From Coptis chinensis (taxonomy: Eukaryota; Streptophyta; Magnoliopsida; Ranunculales; Ranunculaceae): a stretch of 64,000 bases of DNA. The translations under genes were made by a program, and so were the position numbers. Each line of letters begins with the position of its first letter. The first letter of the stretch is position 1. The DNA lies in the NCBI GenBank assembly GCA_015680905.1, contig CM027384.1:71457501-71521500 (forward strand), in the 5' to 3' direction. The notes beneath the pieces were generated by a model. It did no database searches and was not told where the DNA came from. It worked only from the letters and a program-made list of their open reading frames with translations. Below are positions 45,376-56,742 of this stretch, one piece after another.

Positions 45376-46786
45376 TCTTGTGCTAACTGCTGTAAGGAAA
45401 GTTGAATGGCTTGTAAAATCTGTTGTTGGGATTGCATAAAGGTATCGAAACGATCCGGTTATGGAGTAATATTTGCTACGGGTTGTATGACAGGAACTAT
45501 GTCACGTTGATTATTAATGGGTGGGTTGTGATAGTTATTATTATTAACCGGAACGATACCTCTATTAGCATTATAATTATAATTATTATTGTTATAATTA
45601 TTATAATTACCCTGACCTTGTCCTTGTCGTGGTGGAGATTGGTTATAATTGTTTGCTTGCCAAACATTTTGATTATTAAACCCTGGAGGTGTTACTTGTT
45701 GATTATTTCTCCAACTGAAGTTGGGATGTTGTCGCCAAGGGGCGTTAGGAATAGGATAACTATTAATTGAGCAAACGCTATCTTGTTGTGATGTTTGTTG
45801 TTCGTAAGCTAGAGGACAATAGGAGTCGGGATGTTTAGGACTCAAATAGAAATTACATGGATTGGAATTCACATTCATGACGGGGATATGCTTTTGTTGC
45901 ACAGAAATAGCCTCTACCTTTTTAGTGAGAGATTCGATTAAATTTTTTAGTTCAGGATTGGGTTTCATCTAAAACATACCAGAGGCCTTAACTGTTGTAG
46001 AAAGAAACCGAGATATCGCCACTACCCCCAGTTATTATTATGGTTAGTTTGATCTTCTAAAAATTTATAAGCCTCTGAGGCTCCTTTACTCAGGAAACTA
46101 CCCTCATTCATTATGTCAAGGACTTCTTTATGGTGGTGTAAAAGTCTTTTGAAAAAGGCACGAACTAACGTGTCTTTCGCGAGGTTATGGTGTGGACACT
46201 CTATAAGAAGATCGGTGAAGCGATTCCAAGCCTCTGAAAATGATTCATGAGAATTATGTCGAAAGAAATGAATCTTGGAAAGCATTTCATCTGTCTTCAG
46301 GGGTGGGTAAAAATGTTCCAGAAATAGTTAAACAAGTTTGGCCCACAAGTCCACAGAATTAGGCGCTTGGGCAGTTAACCAAGACGTCGCCTTATCGGCT
46401 AAAGTGAAGGGAAATACCCTCAGTTTAATTTGTTTAGCACCAACCATAGGATGGTGGAATGTTGTAAGGACTTGTTCAATCTTACGCATGTACTAATAAG
46501 GTTTTTCATGGTCTAACCCATGAAAAACGGGTAACAAATTAAATATATTTGGGGGGATTCGGAAATCCCCCACTGGGTCTGCTAGAACGATGCAAGATTT
46601 TGGGCTATCGTTCAAGGCTCTGTAAAAGTCGAAGAGAGGAGACTTTCTTTCTTCAGCCATTATTTCAGGTGTTGTGTGTGTTATATTAGCTAGAGGTGTA
46701 GTGAGTGGTATACTAGAAAGGCGTGTTTGTTGACGTTGCCGGTTGATTACGTTAAGTGTTTTTCTTCGACCTAACCTTAATCTCAT
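45376..46786 (-). pseudogene. gag: TE-3 gag
   Basis: MRLRLGRRKTLNVINRQRQQ start at 46786; SPLFDFYRALNDSPKSC, IPPNIFNLLPVFHGLDHEKP, then a frame loss (46493-46285), then MLSKIHFFRHNSHESFSEAW, LHHHKEVLDIMNE, KFLEDQT, then KPNPELKNLIESLTKKVEAI and the knuckle CNFYLSPKHPDSYC, whose second Cys is Tyr. Asn/Tyr-rich tail near 45600 comes from an ATT-rich repeat. Joins PR at 36359 across TE-4. Confidence 0.85.
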
Positions 46787-47353
46787 GCAAAGCTACGACC
46801 AATCTTAACTAAACACGACAACACTCAAAACAATCCTGATATGCTAGTATAAACCTCTAACGGGAGATGCGAGGAATGGAAGAAAGGAGTACCTGAATGC
46901 CGCCTTGCATCCCTTATAAATAGTGTCTTGTTTACGCGAGCTCAGTGTATATAACAAGTTAGAACACTTAATAACTTGAAGAAATGGAAGTTTGAACTAA
47001 CCCCGTGGAAATCGGCGGCCAGCAGAGGAGACGCGGTCGTGCTTTCGAGAATAGGCCTAGGTAGGCGCTGGTCGCTTCCAGTCAAACTAATGTTCCGGGG
47101 GCATTTTTAAGCGGCTCGGTTCGAACTTGGGAGGCACGGGCGACTCAACTTTGGCTGATCTCCAGTGTTTTGGGCGCTAGGTGCGCTCCAATTAAACCTG
47201 CCTAGGGCGCGGGTCGTGCTCCGTGTAATCCTGCATGGAAAATTTCAGTTCTGAAACGGACAACCACAGTTAGAATCAAACAAGGGTGCGTGGGTTTAAT
47301 GGGACTTTGAAAAAACTAATTATATTAACAAAAATAATTCTAAAGGGAACTAA
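46787..47353 (-). other. TE-3 untranslated leader
   Basis: Matches TE-2 30256-30900. GC-rich part (about 46990-47225) is heavily altered relative to TE-2. Confidence 0.5.
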
Positions 47354-47369
47354 GATGGCAGCGGCGCCA
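47354..47369 (-). promoter_or_regulatory. TE-3 primer-binding site
   Basis: Minus strand TGGCGCCGCTGCCATC, 2 bp inside the LTR end. Confidence 0.75.
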
Positions 47370-47371
47370 TT

Positions 47372-48880
47372 TGATAAAGGTAAAATGAATAGTTTTACCT
47401 ACGAATAAACGATTAAACTTAAACACAAGTAAAACTAAAACTATACTTGGTACTAGACTATTTATCAAAGTTTTTCTACTCTCAATTCTATAGCGATATA
47501 GTAGGAATAGAAGATTCGTTCCACTCATAGTTCTTTAGAATTCGTGTTTCCTAAGATTATCAATCTATCCAAAGTTAATGAGAGTTTTACGATGGAATTA
47601 CACTATGATAGCAATTCAATTACTAAAATACTAACTATGATAATTCAACTACGGAAATATTAAATTGATGCTATGATAAGGAATTAGGGGGGATTGATTC
47701 CACCTTAACTCGACTGAATTTACTAACGAAGAATCGTCGTAATCCGAATTGAACTGCTTATGCATAACAATTGGTTCTTCCTAATCCCTAGTTGTTCATG
47801 GTAATCTCTACCAACTAACATCTAGCATGTGAAACAATCAAACCCATTCTCATGGTGAACTAATCATTTTCTAGAATGGAATGGAAAATTACGACTACTT
47901 TACGCTAACACAAATCAAGCTTCATCAATGCTTCTTCAACCCCCTCTAATGGAGGTTTAGCCTAGAATCTAATTCTATCATTTCTCAATGAAATTAAACA
48001 AGACATGGTATAAAGATTCTAACTTTGCTTATTTGTATTCAAATGGAAACTACTCATGCAAGATTTAATTGAAACTAATAATGATAATAACTAAATCTAT
48101 GAAATGAACCTAAATAATTAATGGAAAATGAAACTAGATTATGAAGGAATAATTAACTTTATTGATCTAATGAATAGAAATAACAATAATTCAATAACTA
48201 AATTAAAACAAGATAATAAAAACTAATTAATTAATGGATTCTCAAAACTAGATCTCCTATTCTCTAATGGCTACTTCCTACCTAAACTAAGGATTGCTTC
48301 ACATTTTCGTCTTGTGTGTTGAAATAGAGGAGAATAGATCCACATTTTCGTGCATGGGCTGAGGAGCCATGTTTTGGGCCGGAAAATCGAGCCCAAAGCC
48401 CAATTTCTTCAGTCCACAGAGCCCTTTTCAGCTGAATTTGACTTCAACAGACTTTTCGTCTACTCTTTCTCCTCTGATTGGGTCAAGGGTTGGACCATTG
48501 GAAAGCTCTTTCCAAGCCGGTCGTTTTGACATAAGGTAGGCCCAATTCCAAGATCTGAGTCCAAAGATACGGTCTTCGGAAGTTCTGCTGACTTTGTGCA
48601 CTATTTCTGCCCGCGTTGACTTTGACTTTTCAGCTTTTGACCGGGATTTACAAAGGCTTTTTCTCCTTGAATCTTGGCCTTTAATCACAGAACTTCTTAG
48701 CAACCAACCCTTGCTCCTTTATCTCGCCAAAGTGGCATATTTCTACACATAATTGACTTCAATGCCTGAAATACATAAAAGCACGTAATCAGCGCGCATT
48801 AATTCTTATTTATTACTCGCATAATTGGTCTAAAAATATTATTGTTAAGGGGTTAAAACTACAGTTTTGGGCTCTTATCA
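47372..48880 (-). repeat. TE-3 5' LTR (1,509 bp)
   Basis: Minus strand TGATAAGAGCCC start at 48880 and TTTATCA end at 47372. Homologous to both TE-2 LTRs. Confidence 0.85.
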
Positions 48881-49371
48881 ATTGACCAATATTTGATCAA
48901 CTGTTGTAAAATAGAACTAGGAGTTGGAATGATATTTCAGAGATAAAATATCAATTCAATTCCACATGCTAGCATGATATGTTTAGACATAGATATATTG
49001 TGTTAGGGATTAGAAACATAGTGATTTAGTTTTCTAAAAAATTATGAAACTAATCTCTGCATGAGTAAGATTAATCCTTCCCTATCTTTCTTTCTTTTTT
49101 ATTAAGAAACAATTTGCAAATTTCAGATAACTTGTGCAGTAAGTAACTGTTAGGAAAAAGGAATCTTGAAAATAACAAAACAAAAATCTTTCTCACTTAG
49201 TTCTCTAAGGTGCTAGGATTTCAGTTGTGACATCATCCTAGTCTTAAGGTTGGACGAAAACCCTTACTCTAAAAATACTAACGAAAACACATGAGTAAGG
49301 AATTATTGAATATTAGTACGTAAATGGTTATTATTGTTTCATAAATATAAACCACTAAAGTGCTAACATCA
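48881..49371 (+). repeat. TE-5 LTR, 3' part only
   Basis: Resembles R-U5 of TE-1 (CATGAGTAAGATTAATC...CCTATC, GTTGTGACATCATCC, GGTTGGACGA, CATGAGTAAGG) and ends AACATCA followed 2 bp on by a PBS. Its U3 is absent; TE-3 inserted at 48880. Confidence 0.6.
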
Positions 49372-49373
49372 AA

Positions 49374-49389
49374 TGGTGTCGCTGCCATC
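49374..49389 (+). promoter_or_regulatory. TE-5 primer-binding site
   Basis: TGGTGTCGCTGCCATC; two C-to-T changes from TGGCGCCGCTGCC. Confidence 0.6.
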
Positions 49390-51335
49390 CTAAAAAAAGC
49401 AAGGACCATACGTTACAAGCTGGAATAGCTCCAAGGGGAACACCACCCCCCCCCCCTTTCCTACCCCTCCATTGTTTTTTCGTTTTTCTTATTTCGTTTG
49501 GTTTTGTTTTTATTTTCTTCGCGTTTTGCTACTGATCACGTACTGATATTTTGTTTCACATACAGGTACCTTTGACTCGAACCTGAAATAGCAACTACAA
49601 AACTATATAAGCTCACTGCGGGAAAAAAAATATCAGAGCTTTATAAGTGTGGATTTCAGTAAAAGAACAACCTGTTCTTTGTCACTCCAGGATTGGGTTG
49701 AGTCCAGGCTCTCTGTTTTGAATTAGTCCAGTAACTTCAGGATGTCACAGAGTTGAACCGACGATTTCCTTTCTTTGACCGACTTGCGGGATGCTTACAG
49801 GTTCTAATTTTAATATAATTATGCATGATTCACATGTACGTGTTTATCTATTATGTCGTAGGTAATGGACTACTATTTACGTCATAAGTTAGAAATATGT
49901 ATGAATCATGTAAATACGCCTGTTAATATATATATACGTCTTGATTATTTCATATTTCAATTCGCCTAAAAAATTCCTTCGAATTGACTACAAGCTTACC
50001 TAGGTTCCATTTGAATTTCAGAAACCCTATTCTTGCCATATCCTATTCTAGCCTTTTGTGTGTGCTGTTCAGTCCAATGTATTTTTGGAGTAAGATTTTG
50101 ACCTAAGGGTACTCTAAGAGTTTATGGCCCTTCCTAGTGGATTAAGGATCATTTTATGTGTAGAAGAGTTTGCCTAATTTTGACCTGGTCAAAGGAAATT
50201 TGCAGTGTTCATAAAATGGTCAAAACGGGCCTCTTTAGTTGGATTTGGACCAGTGCTAGTGAGTTGTGGATCCAGCTTGTGTCATACCTTTTCATTATGG
50301 TTTCTAGGCCATTTTAAAGCCTCCAAAACCCTAGAGAACCTTCCTTAATTGTTTGATTTGATTAGATATAAAAAATCAAGAATATTCTAGAGAATATGCC
50401 ATTTTAGAGCTATGTTTGGAAATCCTAGATTGTGGGCATACTGAGGACGTCCAAGGTTTGATGTTTTGACCTAATCTATATACCATAACCTAAAAATCAT
50501 CGCTCAAGATCGCACCCCTTGTCCCACCTCTTGAATCAAGGGCTAGATTTGCTTTATTTGAGGAGGTGCATTTAGAAAGATATCAAGCCATTGGATTTTT
50601 CTTAATCAATATTTAGCCATTAGATCAAACTCATTACCATATTGAAATCCATCCCAAACAACTATAAATAGGGGTCTCATTCACCCACAAAAAAATATCT
50701 TCTACTAGTTATTCAGAGCTAATAATCTTCATCTAGTTATTAAGAGAGCTAACACCCTAGTAGTATTTTTTTTTTATTATTTTTTTTGAGTGTTCTTCAT
50801 TTTTCTTTTCTAGTTCATTATTTTAGGGTAGAATTTCTTTAGTTTAATCTTGAGTTGAAGGTAAAATTTCGACTTTGAGTTTTTTCTAATCAAGTTCTTC
50901 GTCTTTAGTCTATTTTTCTCCTCTTCCGATCTTGAGTAGAAGCTTCTTTTCACCAAAAGTTTTATTTTTCTCCCAAATCACCTGTTTCAATCCAAAAATT
51001 AAGGTTGTCAATTCAGGAACAAGTTTATCATCATCATCATCATTCATCAAAAATCAATCAAAATCATCAATCAACAATCATTTATCATCAATCATCAATC
51101 ATCAATCAATCAATCAATAATCAAGTATGAGGCAACATTCCTAACAAGGTGACATATTTCTTTTCTCTTTTATTTCATTTATAGCATTTCATATTAGGGT
51201 TATTTTTATAGTTTTATTATAGCATATAGTTATTAGTCTTTAAAAATTTTAGCAAAGATCATCCAACTTGGTAGTTAAATTTCAAGTTTTCTTTTTTCAC
51301 CTATCATCAAAACTTCACTCCTTAATAGAAGTAAA
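49390..51335 (+). other. TE-5 leader, then unassigned promoter-like sequence
   Basis: The first ~600 bp resemble the TE-1 leader (shared CGGGATGCTTA, at 49790 here). A C11 run lies at 49446-49456. From about 50000 nothing is recognised, though ACTATAAATAGGGG at 50661 followed by CT-rich text and ATC/AATC repeats (about 51028-51120) looks like an LTR or gene promoter. No coding homology found. Confidence 0.35.
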
Positions 51336-51959
51336 TGTTAAGCACCCAAAACTGTAGTTTTAAACCCCCTTAATAGTATTATATTTAGGCCGATTATGTT
51401 TATAATAAATAAGAGTTAGTACTATTTATGTGTTTTTGTGCATTCCAGGTCTTGAAGCTAATTAGGTGTTTAAAGACGCCATTTTTTGCATGGAAAACTA
51501 GTCAAGATGATTGCTGAGAGAGTTCTATGTTTAAAGCCCAAGAATCAAGAAGAAAAAATATTTTCAAGCCCAGTCAAAGCTGGGAAGTCAAAGCCAATTT
51601 GGGAAAAGGGACAAAAAGGCATCATAACTTCAAAATGGCGTATCTTTGGATGCAAACCTCAAATTGGGCTTACTTTATTTCAAAACGACCGGCTCGGAAC
51701 AAACTTTCCAGTGGATGCGGACTTGCCCCAATTAGAACTGTAAAGGTGGATGAAAAGGGCACTGAAGTCATTTCCAACAACATTGGCCCTTTTGGACTTA
51801 ACTTAATGGACTTTGGGCTCACATTAGAGGCCCAAAGTCCCCCTTCCAGGCCAATGCATGAAATTGTAACATAATCTTCTCATATATAAATAAGATTAGG
51901 GCTAAAACAAAGAGGAGAATCTCTCCCCCATTAGAAATACACTTTTTGAGCACTTATCA
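51336..51959 (+). repeat. LTR-like segment with mixed ends, 624 bp
   Basis: Starts TGTTAAGCACCCAAAACTG and follows the U3 of the TE-2/TE-3 LTR (AATAAATAAGAGTTA, CCAATTAGA, ATGCATGAAATTGT). It ends TTTTTGAGCACTTATCA, which is the inverse of the TE-4 LTR start. The outer bases would pair as TG(A/T)TAAG / CTTATCA. A TATATAAATAAG box lies near 51882. No matching target duplication (GTAAA left, TACAC right). Confidence 0.5.
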
Positions 51960-52243
51960 TACACTTGCGACACACCACACATCCCATCCCAAACACATAA
52001 TAATTTAATTTAAACATTCATACCATTCGACGCATATTAATGTAAATACCTCAAAAAATTAATTAAAGTAAATACTTAATATTTTAAGTTGAACATAATA
52101 ATTCAACTACCACAAAAGACTAGAAAAAAAAAACATACAAAATCCATCATGTTTTAAGTTTCTTCAACAATCGGGTTGCATGAAGAATTTCATTCTAAAA
52201 TATCTAAAACATATAGACCAAATTCAAAAAATAACAAGTACGT
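51960..52243. other. No feature seen
   Basis: AT-rich sequence with no ORF, repeat or motif that I recognise. Confidence 0.3.
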
Positions 52244-52899
52244 TCAACAACTACAAAGTTTACTACCATGAATACTCCATTGAAAGGGTGGGGTAGTATT
52301 ATCAACCACATTAGAAGGTTCACCAAAGCTTTCACCAAGTATCCTCGCAGCTTGTGAAGTGTCACGAACAACTGACCCAAAACCTTCACTAACATTGAGA
52401 GTATGATGTGAATAGTCATTCCCAAAAATGGCACAAGCTTTAGTAAAATTGGAAAACATCCTCCTTCTTAGGTGCCTCGTTACTGGATGTGCCCATAACA
52501 ATAAACAATTGCTTACAAGCATGCTATGGTTATAAACATAGTAATAATTTGTTACAAGATAGTCAAGTAAATTACCCTGAAATATGCATCCCATGCTTGA
52601 CGATCAGCATCAATACACTACGTTTGTTGGTTGTATGAAAAACCAAACTTAGTAGTCTCGACAAGTTCCTTGACAGCTATGTAATCCTTGTTCATAGTCT
52701 TAATCCTAGAACATACATTATCATCCCTAACTAACAAGTTCAATCATTGATTCAACTCCTTAGCCACCTCTTTTAAGGCCTCGATCTCCCACCCATTCTT
52801 TGATGTTCTACCAGTACCATTTAGAGTCTTCTCCAACAACAACTTAACTAGGATCTTGTCCATCATAGGAGACCAATGTGTTTGCTGCCGACTCGCCAT
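52244..52899 (-). pseudogene. Myb/SANT-like DNA-binding protein pseudogene (PIF/Harbinger ORF1 or host origin)
   Basis: ATG at 52899 opens MASRQQTHWSPMMDKILVKL, then NGWEIEALKEVAKELNQ (stop), CSRIKTMNKDYIAVKELVE, KFGFSYN, then after a second stop CIDADRQAWDAYF. A GTAATT donor at 52575 begins an 83-nt intron whose acceptor reads GG instead of AG (52493). The next exon gives AHPVTRHLRRRMFSNFTKA and CAIFGNDYSHHT. The W...L..L...G...K..W..V...., AD..W..Y...HP.A..LR...., IFG pattern is the Myb/SANT-like domain of L10-interacting MYB proteins and PIF/Harbinger ORF1. No DDE transposase or terminal repeats seen. Two stops and the lost acceptor indicate a dead gene. Confidence 0.6.
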
Positions 52900-53337
52900 A
52901 ACTATGAAAAGAAACTTAAAGGTGAACTAATGTTGCTAGTATGTATTTAACAAGTAATCAAACAAGTGAATATGGCAGAGAAATTGATTTATGGTCATTG
53001 ATCAATTTGCAAGAAGAGTAGTCGATTACAACACACGAACAAGACTTTTAACTGTTATAATTTCAATAGAGTTTCCATCACAAGAAGACCTTTTAATTAT
53101 ATTTTCAGTCAAGGTTACTTCTAACTGGCTACCCCCAACATGAAATTTAACTACCATGAAATCAATCAATTTTATGCCTGTGTATTATTAAAAGAGAAAA
53201 CTATAACTATAACTTAGCCATAATTTGAAGGAAAACCATTTAAATTTCTCACCTTGATTCGAAGTTAAAATAAGAAATAGATGAATCACGCCTCGATTAC
53301 TAGTGTTTTGTGGGGTTAAATAAATGGGAATGGAATG
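52900..53337. other. No feature seen
   Basis: AT-rich; may include the upstream region of the Myb/SANT-like pseudogene. Nothing else recognised. Confidence 0.3.
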
Positions 53338-54065
53338 AGTAGATGGATGATGGATGTCGTTGAACAAAACTATAGTAGATCAAAACATAATTATCCCTCA
53401 ATGAGTAAAGGATGAGTAGGATATCGTTCCTCTTTTAAGTTGTATTGCCAATAAAGATAGGATTGAAAAAGGGGTTTGAGGGATTAAAAACTATGTTTGC
53501 ATAGATTGTGAATTACTAGACTAAACCAAACTAAACTAAACTATTGCTAATTTATATGAGAAGGAATTCAATAGATTTGAATCCACCGATACCTTTGATC
53601 CACAAACGACCTTCTCCTTCATGGTTGTTCTCACAAGTAGACTACAATTAGGTAATCAAATGAGTGTTGATGCCCTCTTGGATGAAACGTACATCATTAA
53701 TAATTAACTCTACTTAAGGTTGTTCCTATGTTTATGCTATTAATATCTTCTTTCCTTTTTTGTAAGCTCGGGCAGCCATTCAATGTATTACTGAGAGCAA
53801 CATCAAGGAGTACTTCCTAATTAGGCAGCCATTCAATGAATCACCACTTAAGGCAAACACAAAGATACTTCCCCTAGGCAGCCACTCCCTAAGCTACCCC
53901 TTCTAAGGCGACACAAATAATATTTCCCTAACTCTAAAGAACTACACTACTAGAAGAAAAGTAAAGAACACTATCCTAGCATGTTATTAATATTGCAAAA
54001 CATAAACCATATTCTATACTTCCATCCCCTGGTGTGGGCAATGAGACTAATAACTAAAAACATAA
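53338..54065 (-). repeat. TE-6: TE-4-family LTR (-), left part
   Basis: Inverse of TE-4 LTR positions about 37255-37980 (GATGATGG..GTCGTTGAACAAAAC; CCCTCAATGAGTAAA; GCCATTCAATGAATCACC). The first ~60 bp equivalent to the LTR end are missing or unrecognisable. Interrupted by the LINE at 54065. Confidence 0.75.
54056..54065 (+). repeat. Target-site duplication of the LINE, left
   Basis: AAAAACATAA, repeated at 56743-56752 after the A-rich tail. Confidence 0.75.
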
Positions 54066-54298
54066 GGGTATTTTGGTCCCCTTGATGAGTCTCTATTTTT
54101 GCACTCATCAGCTCAAGTTCAACATGTGAGAGCAAACATGTGAGAGATTGTGAGAAACCAAAGGGTATTTTGGTATTTTCCTATTTTATTATATCTTTTG
54201 GTTCGAAAACCCTGAAGGAGGGAAAGTTTCCATTATTGGCATTGTTTGACTGATGTTCTCTTGTGGGTAACTGCCATTGACTCTAGAGTAAAATTTTC

Positions 54299-55095
54299 AT
54301 GGAAGGAGGTGGGATCTCAGATCCATCTGAAAATTCAAACTCTCATGTGGTGCAAACAAATCAAGCTAGAACACAACCTTCAAGCCCTAACTCTTTAGGA
54401 GTGAGGTCATGGAGTTCTCTTTTCAATACGAACAAGAATTCTAGACTTCAACCAAACCTCAAAAAGGTATATCCTAACTTCTGTGATGGTATAGCCGAAG
54501 TACCTGTTGATATTTTGGAAGAAGGTTTGGAACTATGGAAGGACTATGTTGTCGGTTTCTTTGTAGAAAAACGATTATCTTACCCCCTTCGTAAAAGATG
54601 CAATGTTAAAACAATGGAAGTTGAAGGAGGGTTTTGATATGATTGATGATAAGGATTTGTTTTACTTCAAATTCTTTAATAAAGAGGATAGACAAATTGT
54701 GTCGATCATGGTCCATTATTCTTAGCGGGGAAGAATATTTGTTGTAAGATCTTGGTCACCTAAGGTAGAAAGGCAGAGAAACAAGATTAAGGCTCTACCT
54801 ATATGGATCAAGATAAATTACCAAAACAGCTCGGACAATAAATGGAATTGATTTTGTTTCCGGCTTACTAGGTGAGCCAATTTGCATGGATGATGCAAAG
54901 CAAACGAACAAGAATCAATTATGCAAGAGTATGTGTAGTTGTTAATATTGATTTTGGATTCCCATCCTATATTCAGTGAAACTTGGAGAAGGGGTTATTG
55001 ACATAAGTTTAGACTATGGTGGGTTCGAGAATAGTGCAAAGAGTGTAACATCTTTGGACATTCAAATGAGAATTGTCCAAAGAATAAGGACAAGT
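54299..55095 (+). pseudogene. LINE ORF1: DUF4283-like domain and CCHC knuckle, frameshifted
   Basis: ATG 54299; disordered N-terminus (Ser/Asn/Gln-rich), then LGVRSWSSLFNTNKN, VYPNFCDGIAEVPVDILEEG, ELWKDYVVGFFVEKRLSYP, typical of DUF4283 ORF1 starts. Later frames give GIDFVSGLLGEPICMDDA, RTRINYARVCVVVNIDFGFP, LGEGVIDISLDYGGF, and the knuckle CKECNIFGHSNENC (about 55035-55079, C-x2-C-x4-H-x4-C). Binds RNA in plant L1-type elements. At least four frame changes. Confidence 0.7.
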
Positions 55096-55436
55096 AAGAG
55101 ATAGCTCACGACTAATCGCCCCTATAACTAAGCCGGTAAGAGTACAAAGGGTTCAACAAAGGAAATTTCAGCAGAGATGGACTCCTATAAAAACTGCTCC
55201 CGAGGGGGGCAAACAAGTTAGTTGAGAGATGATCATGGAAAAGCTATTATCGAGGGTCGGAGCGAGAATACACTGTGATAATAACCGAGGATAAGGATGG
55301 GACTAAAAGGAGACAAGCAAGGTGACCAAGACACTCTCAATACTCAAGGTATGGAGGGACTGAATTATGAGAAGGCACAAGATGATATACAAGAAGAAGC
55401 ACAGGTTGGTACTTTGGAGAAATAGAGTGAATCTTC

Positions 55437-55646
55437 ATGAGTGGTGACCCCTCCAAAGCAATACTATCATGCCTACAAAGAAATGCATTAGTTCAGAATA
55501 ATGTGGTTCAGAATAATGCACTAGTTCCCTATGTATGTCAGAAAGTGGATACAGAGACAAATCGTGTGAGTGAGGAAGAAATAGTTTCAACTGCTATGGT
55601 GATTCACAGTAGTCATGGTCAAACCCCAATCTTGGGGTTTGCTTAG
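55437..55646 (+). pseudogene. LINE internal open stretch, unrecognised
   Basis: 69 codons with VVQNNALVPYVCQ and Ser/Glu-rich text; may be the tail of ORF1 in another frame. No domain recognised. Confidence 0.2.
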
Positions 55647-56004
55647 AGGAGTTTAGTGGTCGGCTCCTCAGCCTTGAACTCCAAAGGATCTTGAGCCAAT
55701 TAGATTGAGTGGAGCACAATCTAACATAAGGGGTGAACTCTGCTCCCCATTTCTTTGAAAGCAATTGAGAGTAACTTTCATTTGATCTCACCAGGTGTAG
55801 TGGTATATACACATCACGGAAACCGATATTACCGGGTGCAAGGTGGTGTCATTGGGGACCAAAGAGATCTTGAGGAGAGCATTATGGTTACACCTATCCA
55901 GAGTCACCAAGATAAGATTACTTCTCTTCCCCAACTACCCAATAGCTGAGAAAGAAATATGTATGAAGGGTAGTTGCTGAATTGAAAATGAGGAGGTAGA
56001 TGAT

Positions 56005-56367
56005 ATGGATGACCTATCAGATTATGAGGAAGAATTATTTAATGACCACTTGCCTAAAAACAGGTCGAGGCATGAAACGACTTCAAAGGATTGGTCAACT
56101 ATAAAGCTAAAAAGAAGCAAAATAATCCAAGAGCGTTCTTCTGGAGAAATTAAGCCTACTCTCACAATGATGAAGAAGGTAAAGTCACTAACCAAAAACA
56201 AAAAGAGCTATCTTGAAGATTATACAAAAGACTTTTGGGATAACACTTTGGGACACACATACGTGTGTTGTGCTTGCGGTTGTTTTTTCTGTGACTATGA
56301 GAAAACACAACTTCATCTTAGGAAAGATCATCCTAAGATAGTAAAGCAATTGAAGGCTAAAAAGTAG
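56005..56367 (+). CDS. LINE-borne 120-codon ORF with C-terminal C2H2-type finger
   Basis: Open from ATG 56005 to TAG. The first half is charged (MDDLSDYEEELF, then K/R-rich KKVKSLTKNKKS). The C-terminus reads LGHTYVCCACGCFFCDYEKT followed by QLHLRKDHP. The cysteines and histidines fit C-x2-C-x12-H-x4-H, with F and L near the usual places. The ATG may be internal to a longer ORF1 reading. A nucleic-acid binding role fits; assignment as a true C2H2 finger is inference. Confidence 0.45.
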   Translation: MDDLSDYEEELFNDHLPKNRSRHETTSKDWSTIKLKRSKIIQERSSGEIKPTLTMMKKVKSLTKNKKSYLEDYTKDFWDNTLGHTYVCCACGCFFCDYEKTQLHLRKDHPKIVKQLKAKK

Positions 56368-56742
56368 GAGATCAAATGAGACGATTCCTATGAATACTTG
56401 CTTGTGGTATGTGTAATGATTAATCTCATTTGTGTGAGGGCTTCATGCCTGTTGTAGTCTTTGTATGCTCCCTTTGTCTTGTTTAGGGCTTGTGGATTGA
56501 AGGTAGATGGTCCCTCAGGCTATGGTGGATGGGGTTGCTAATTGTGGTTTGCTTGCCAGTGTTTGTTCCTTCGATCAGATGCGTGTAAGGGAGAAATCCC
56601 AAGTGTTTTAGGCTTGATGCCTTATGTTATGTGTACCTCCTTCTAATGACCATACTCTTAGGGAGGGTATATAATGTTACTCTATGTGCTATAAAAAGGT
56701 GGGGGTCTGCCTTAACCCCAGCAAACTTTTCAAAAACAAAAA
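56368..56742 (+). other. LINE 3' UTR and tail
   Basis: Non-coding. Ends GGTGGGGGTCTGCCTTAACC (56697 on), then CAAACTTTTCAAAAACAAA and an A run. The SINE ends GGTGGGGGTCTGCTTTAACC, TTTCAAAAAACAAA. Confidence 0.65.

Larger units (their letters stand above)
45376..48880 (-). mobile_element. TE-3 segment 2: gag, leader and 5' LTR
   Basis: Continuation of TE-3 beyond TE-4. Reads, from the right, LTR (48880-47372), PBS, leader, gag (46786-45376). Inserted in the U5 end of the TE-5 LTR; ATTGA follows at 48881, but its left target copy is lost. Confidence 0.85.
54066..56742 (+). mobile_element. ORF1-only LINE-type retroelement
   Basis: Inserted in TE-6 LTR. Features of target-primed insertion: 10-bp duplicated target, A-rich 3' tail (CAAAAACAAAAAAAAAA), no LTRs. 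Contains a plant LINE ORF1 (DUF4283-like then CCHC), a second short ORF with a C2H2-type finger and about 375 bp of 3' UTR. No endonuclease or RT domain. Its 3' end resembles the SINE at 59603-59952. Likely mobilised by an autonomous LINE elsewhere. Confidence 0.65.

Noticed and set aside
49390-51335. A further complete LTR retrotransposon around the TATA box at 50661
   Set aside because: No second LTR copy, PBS or coding homology could be found, so only a promoter-like stretch is reported.
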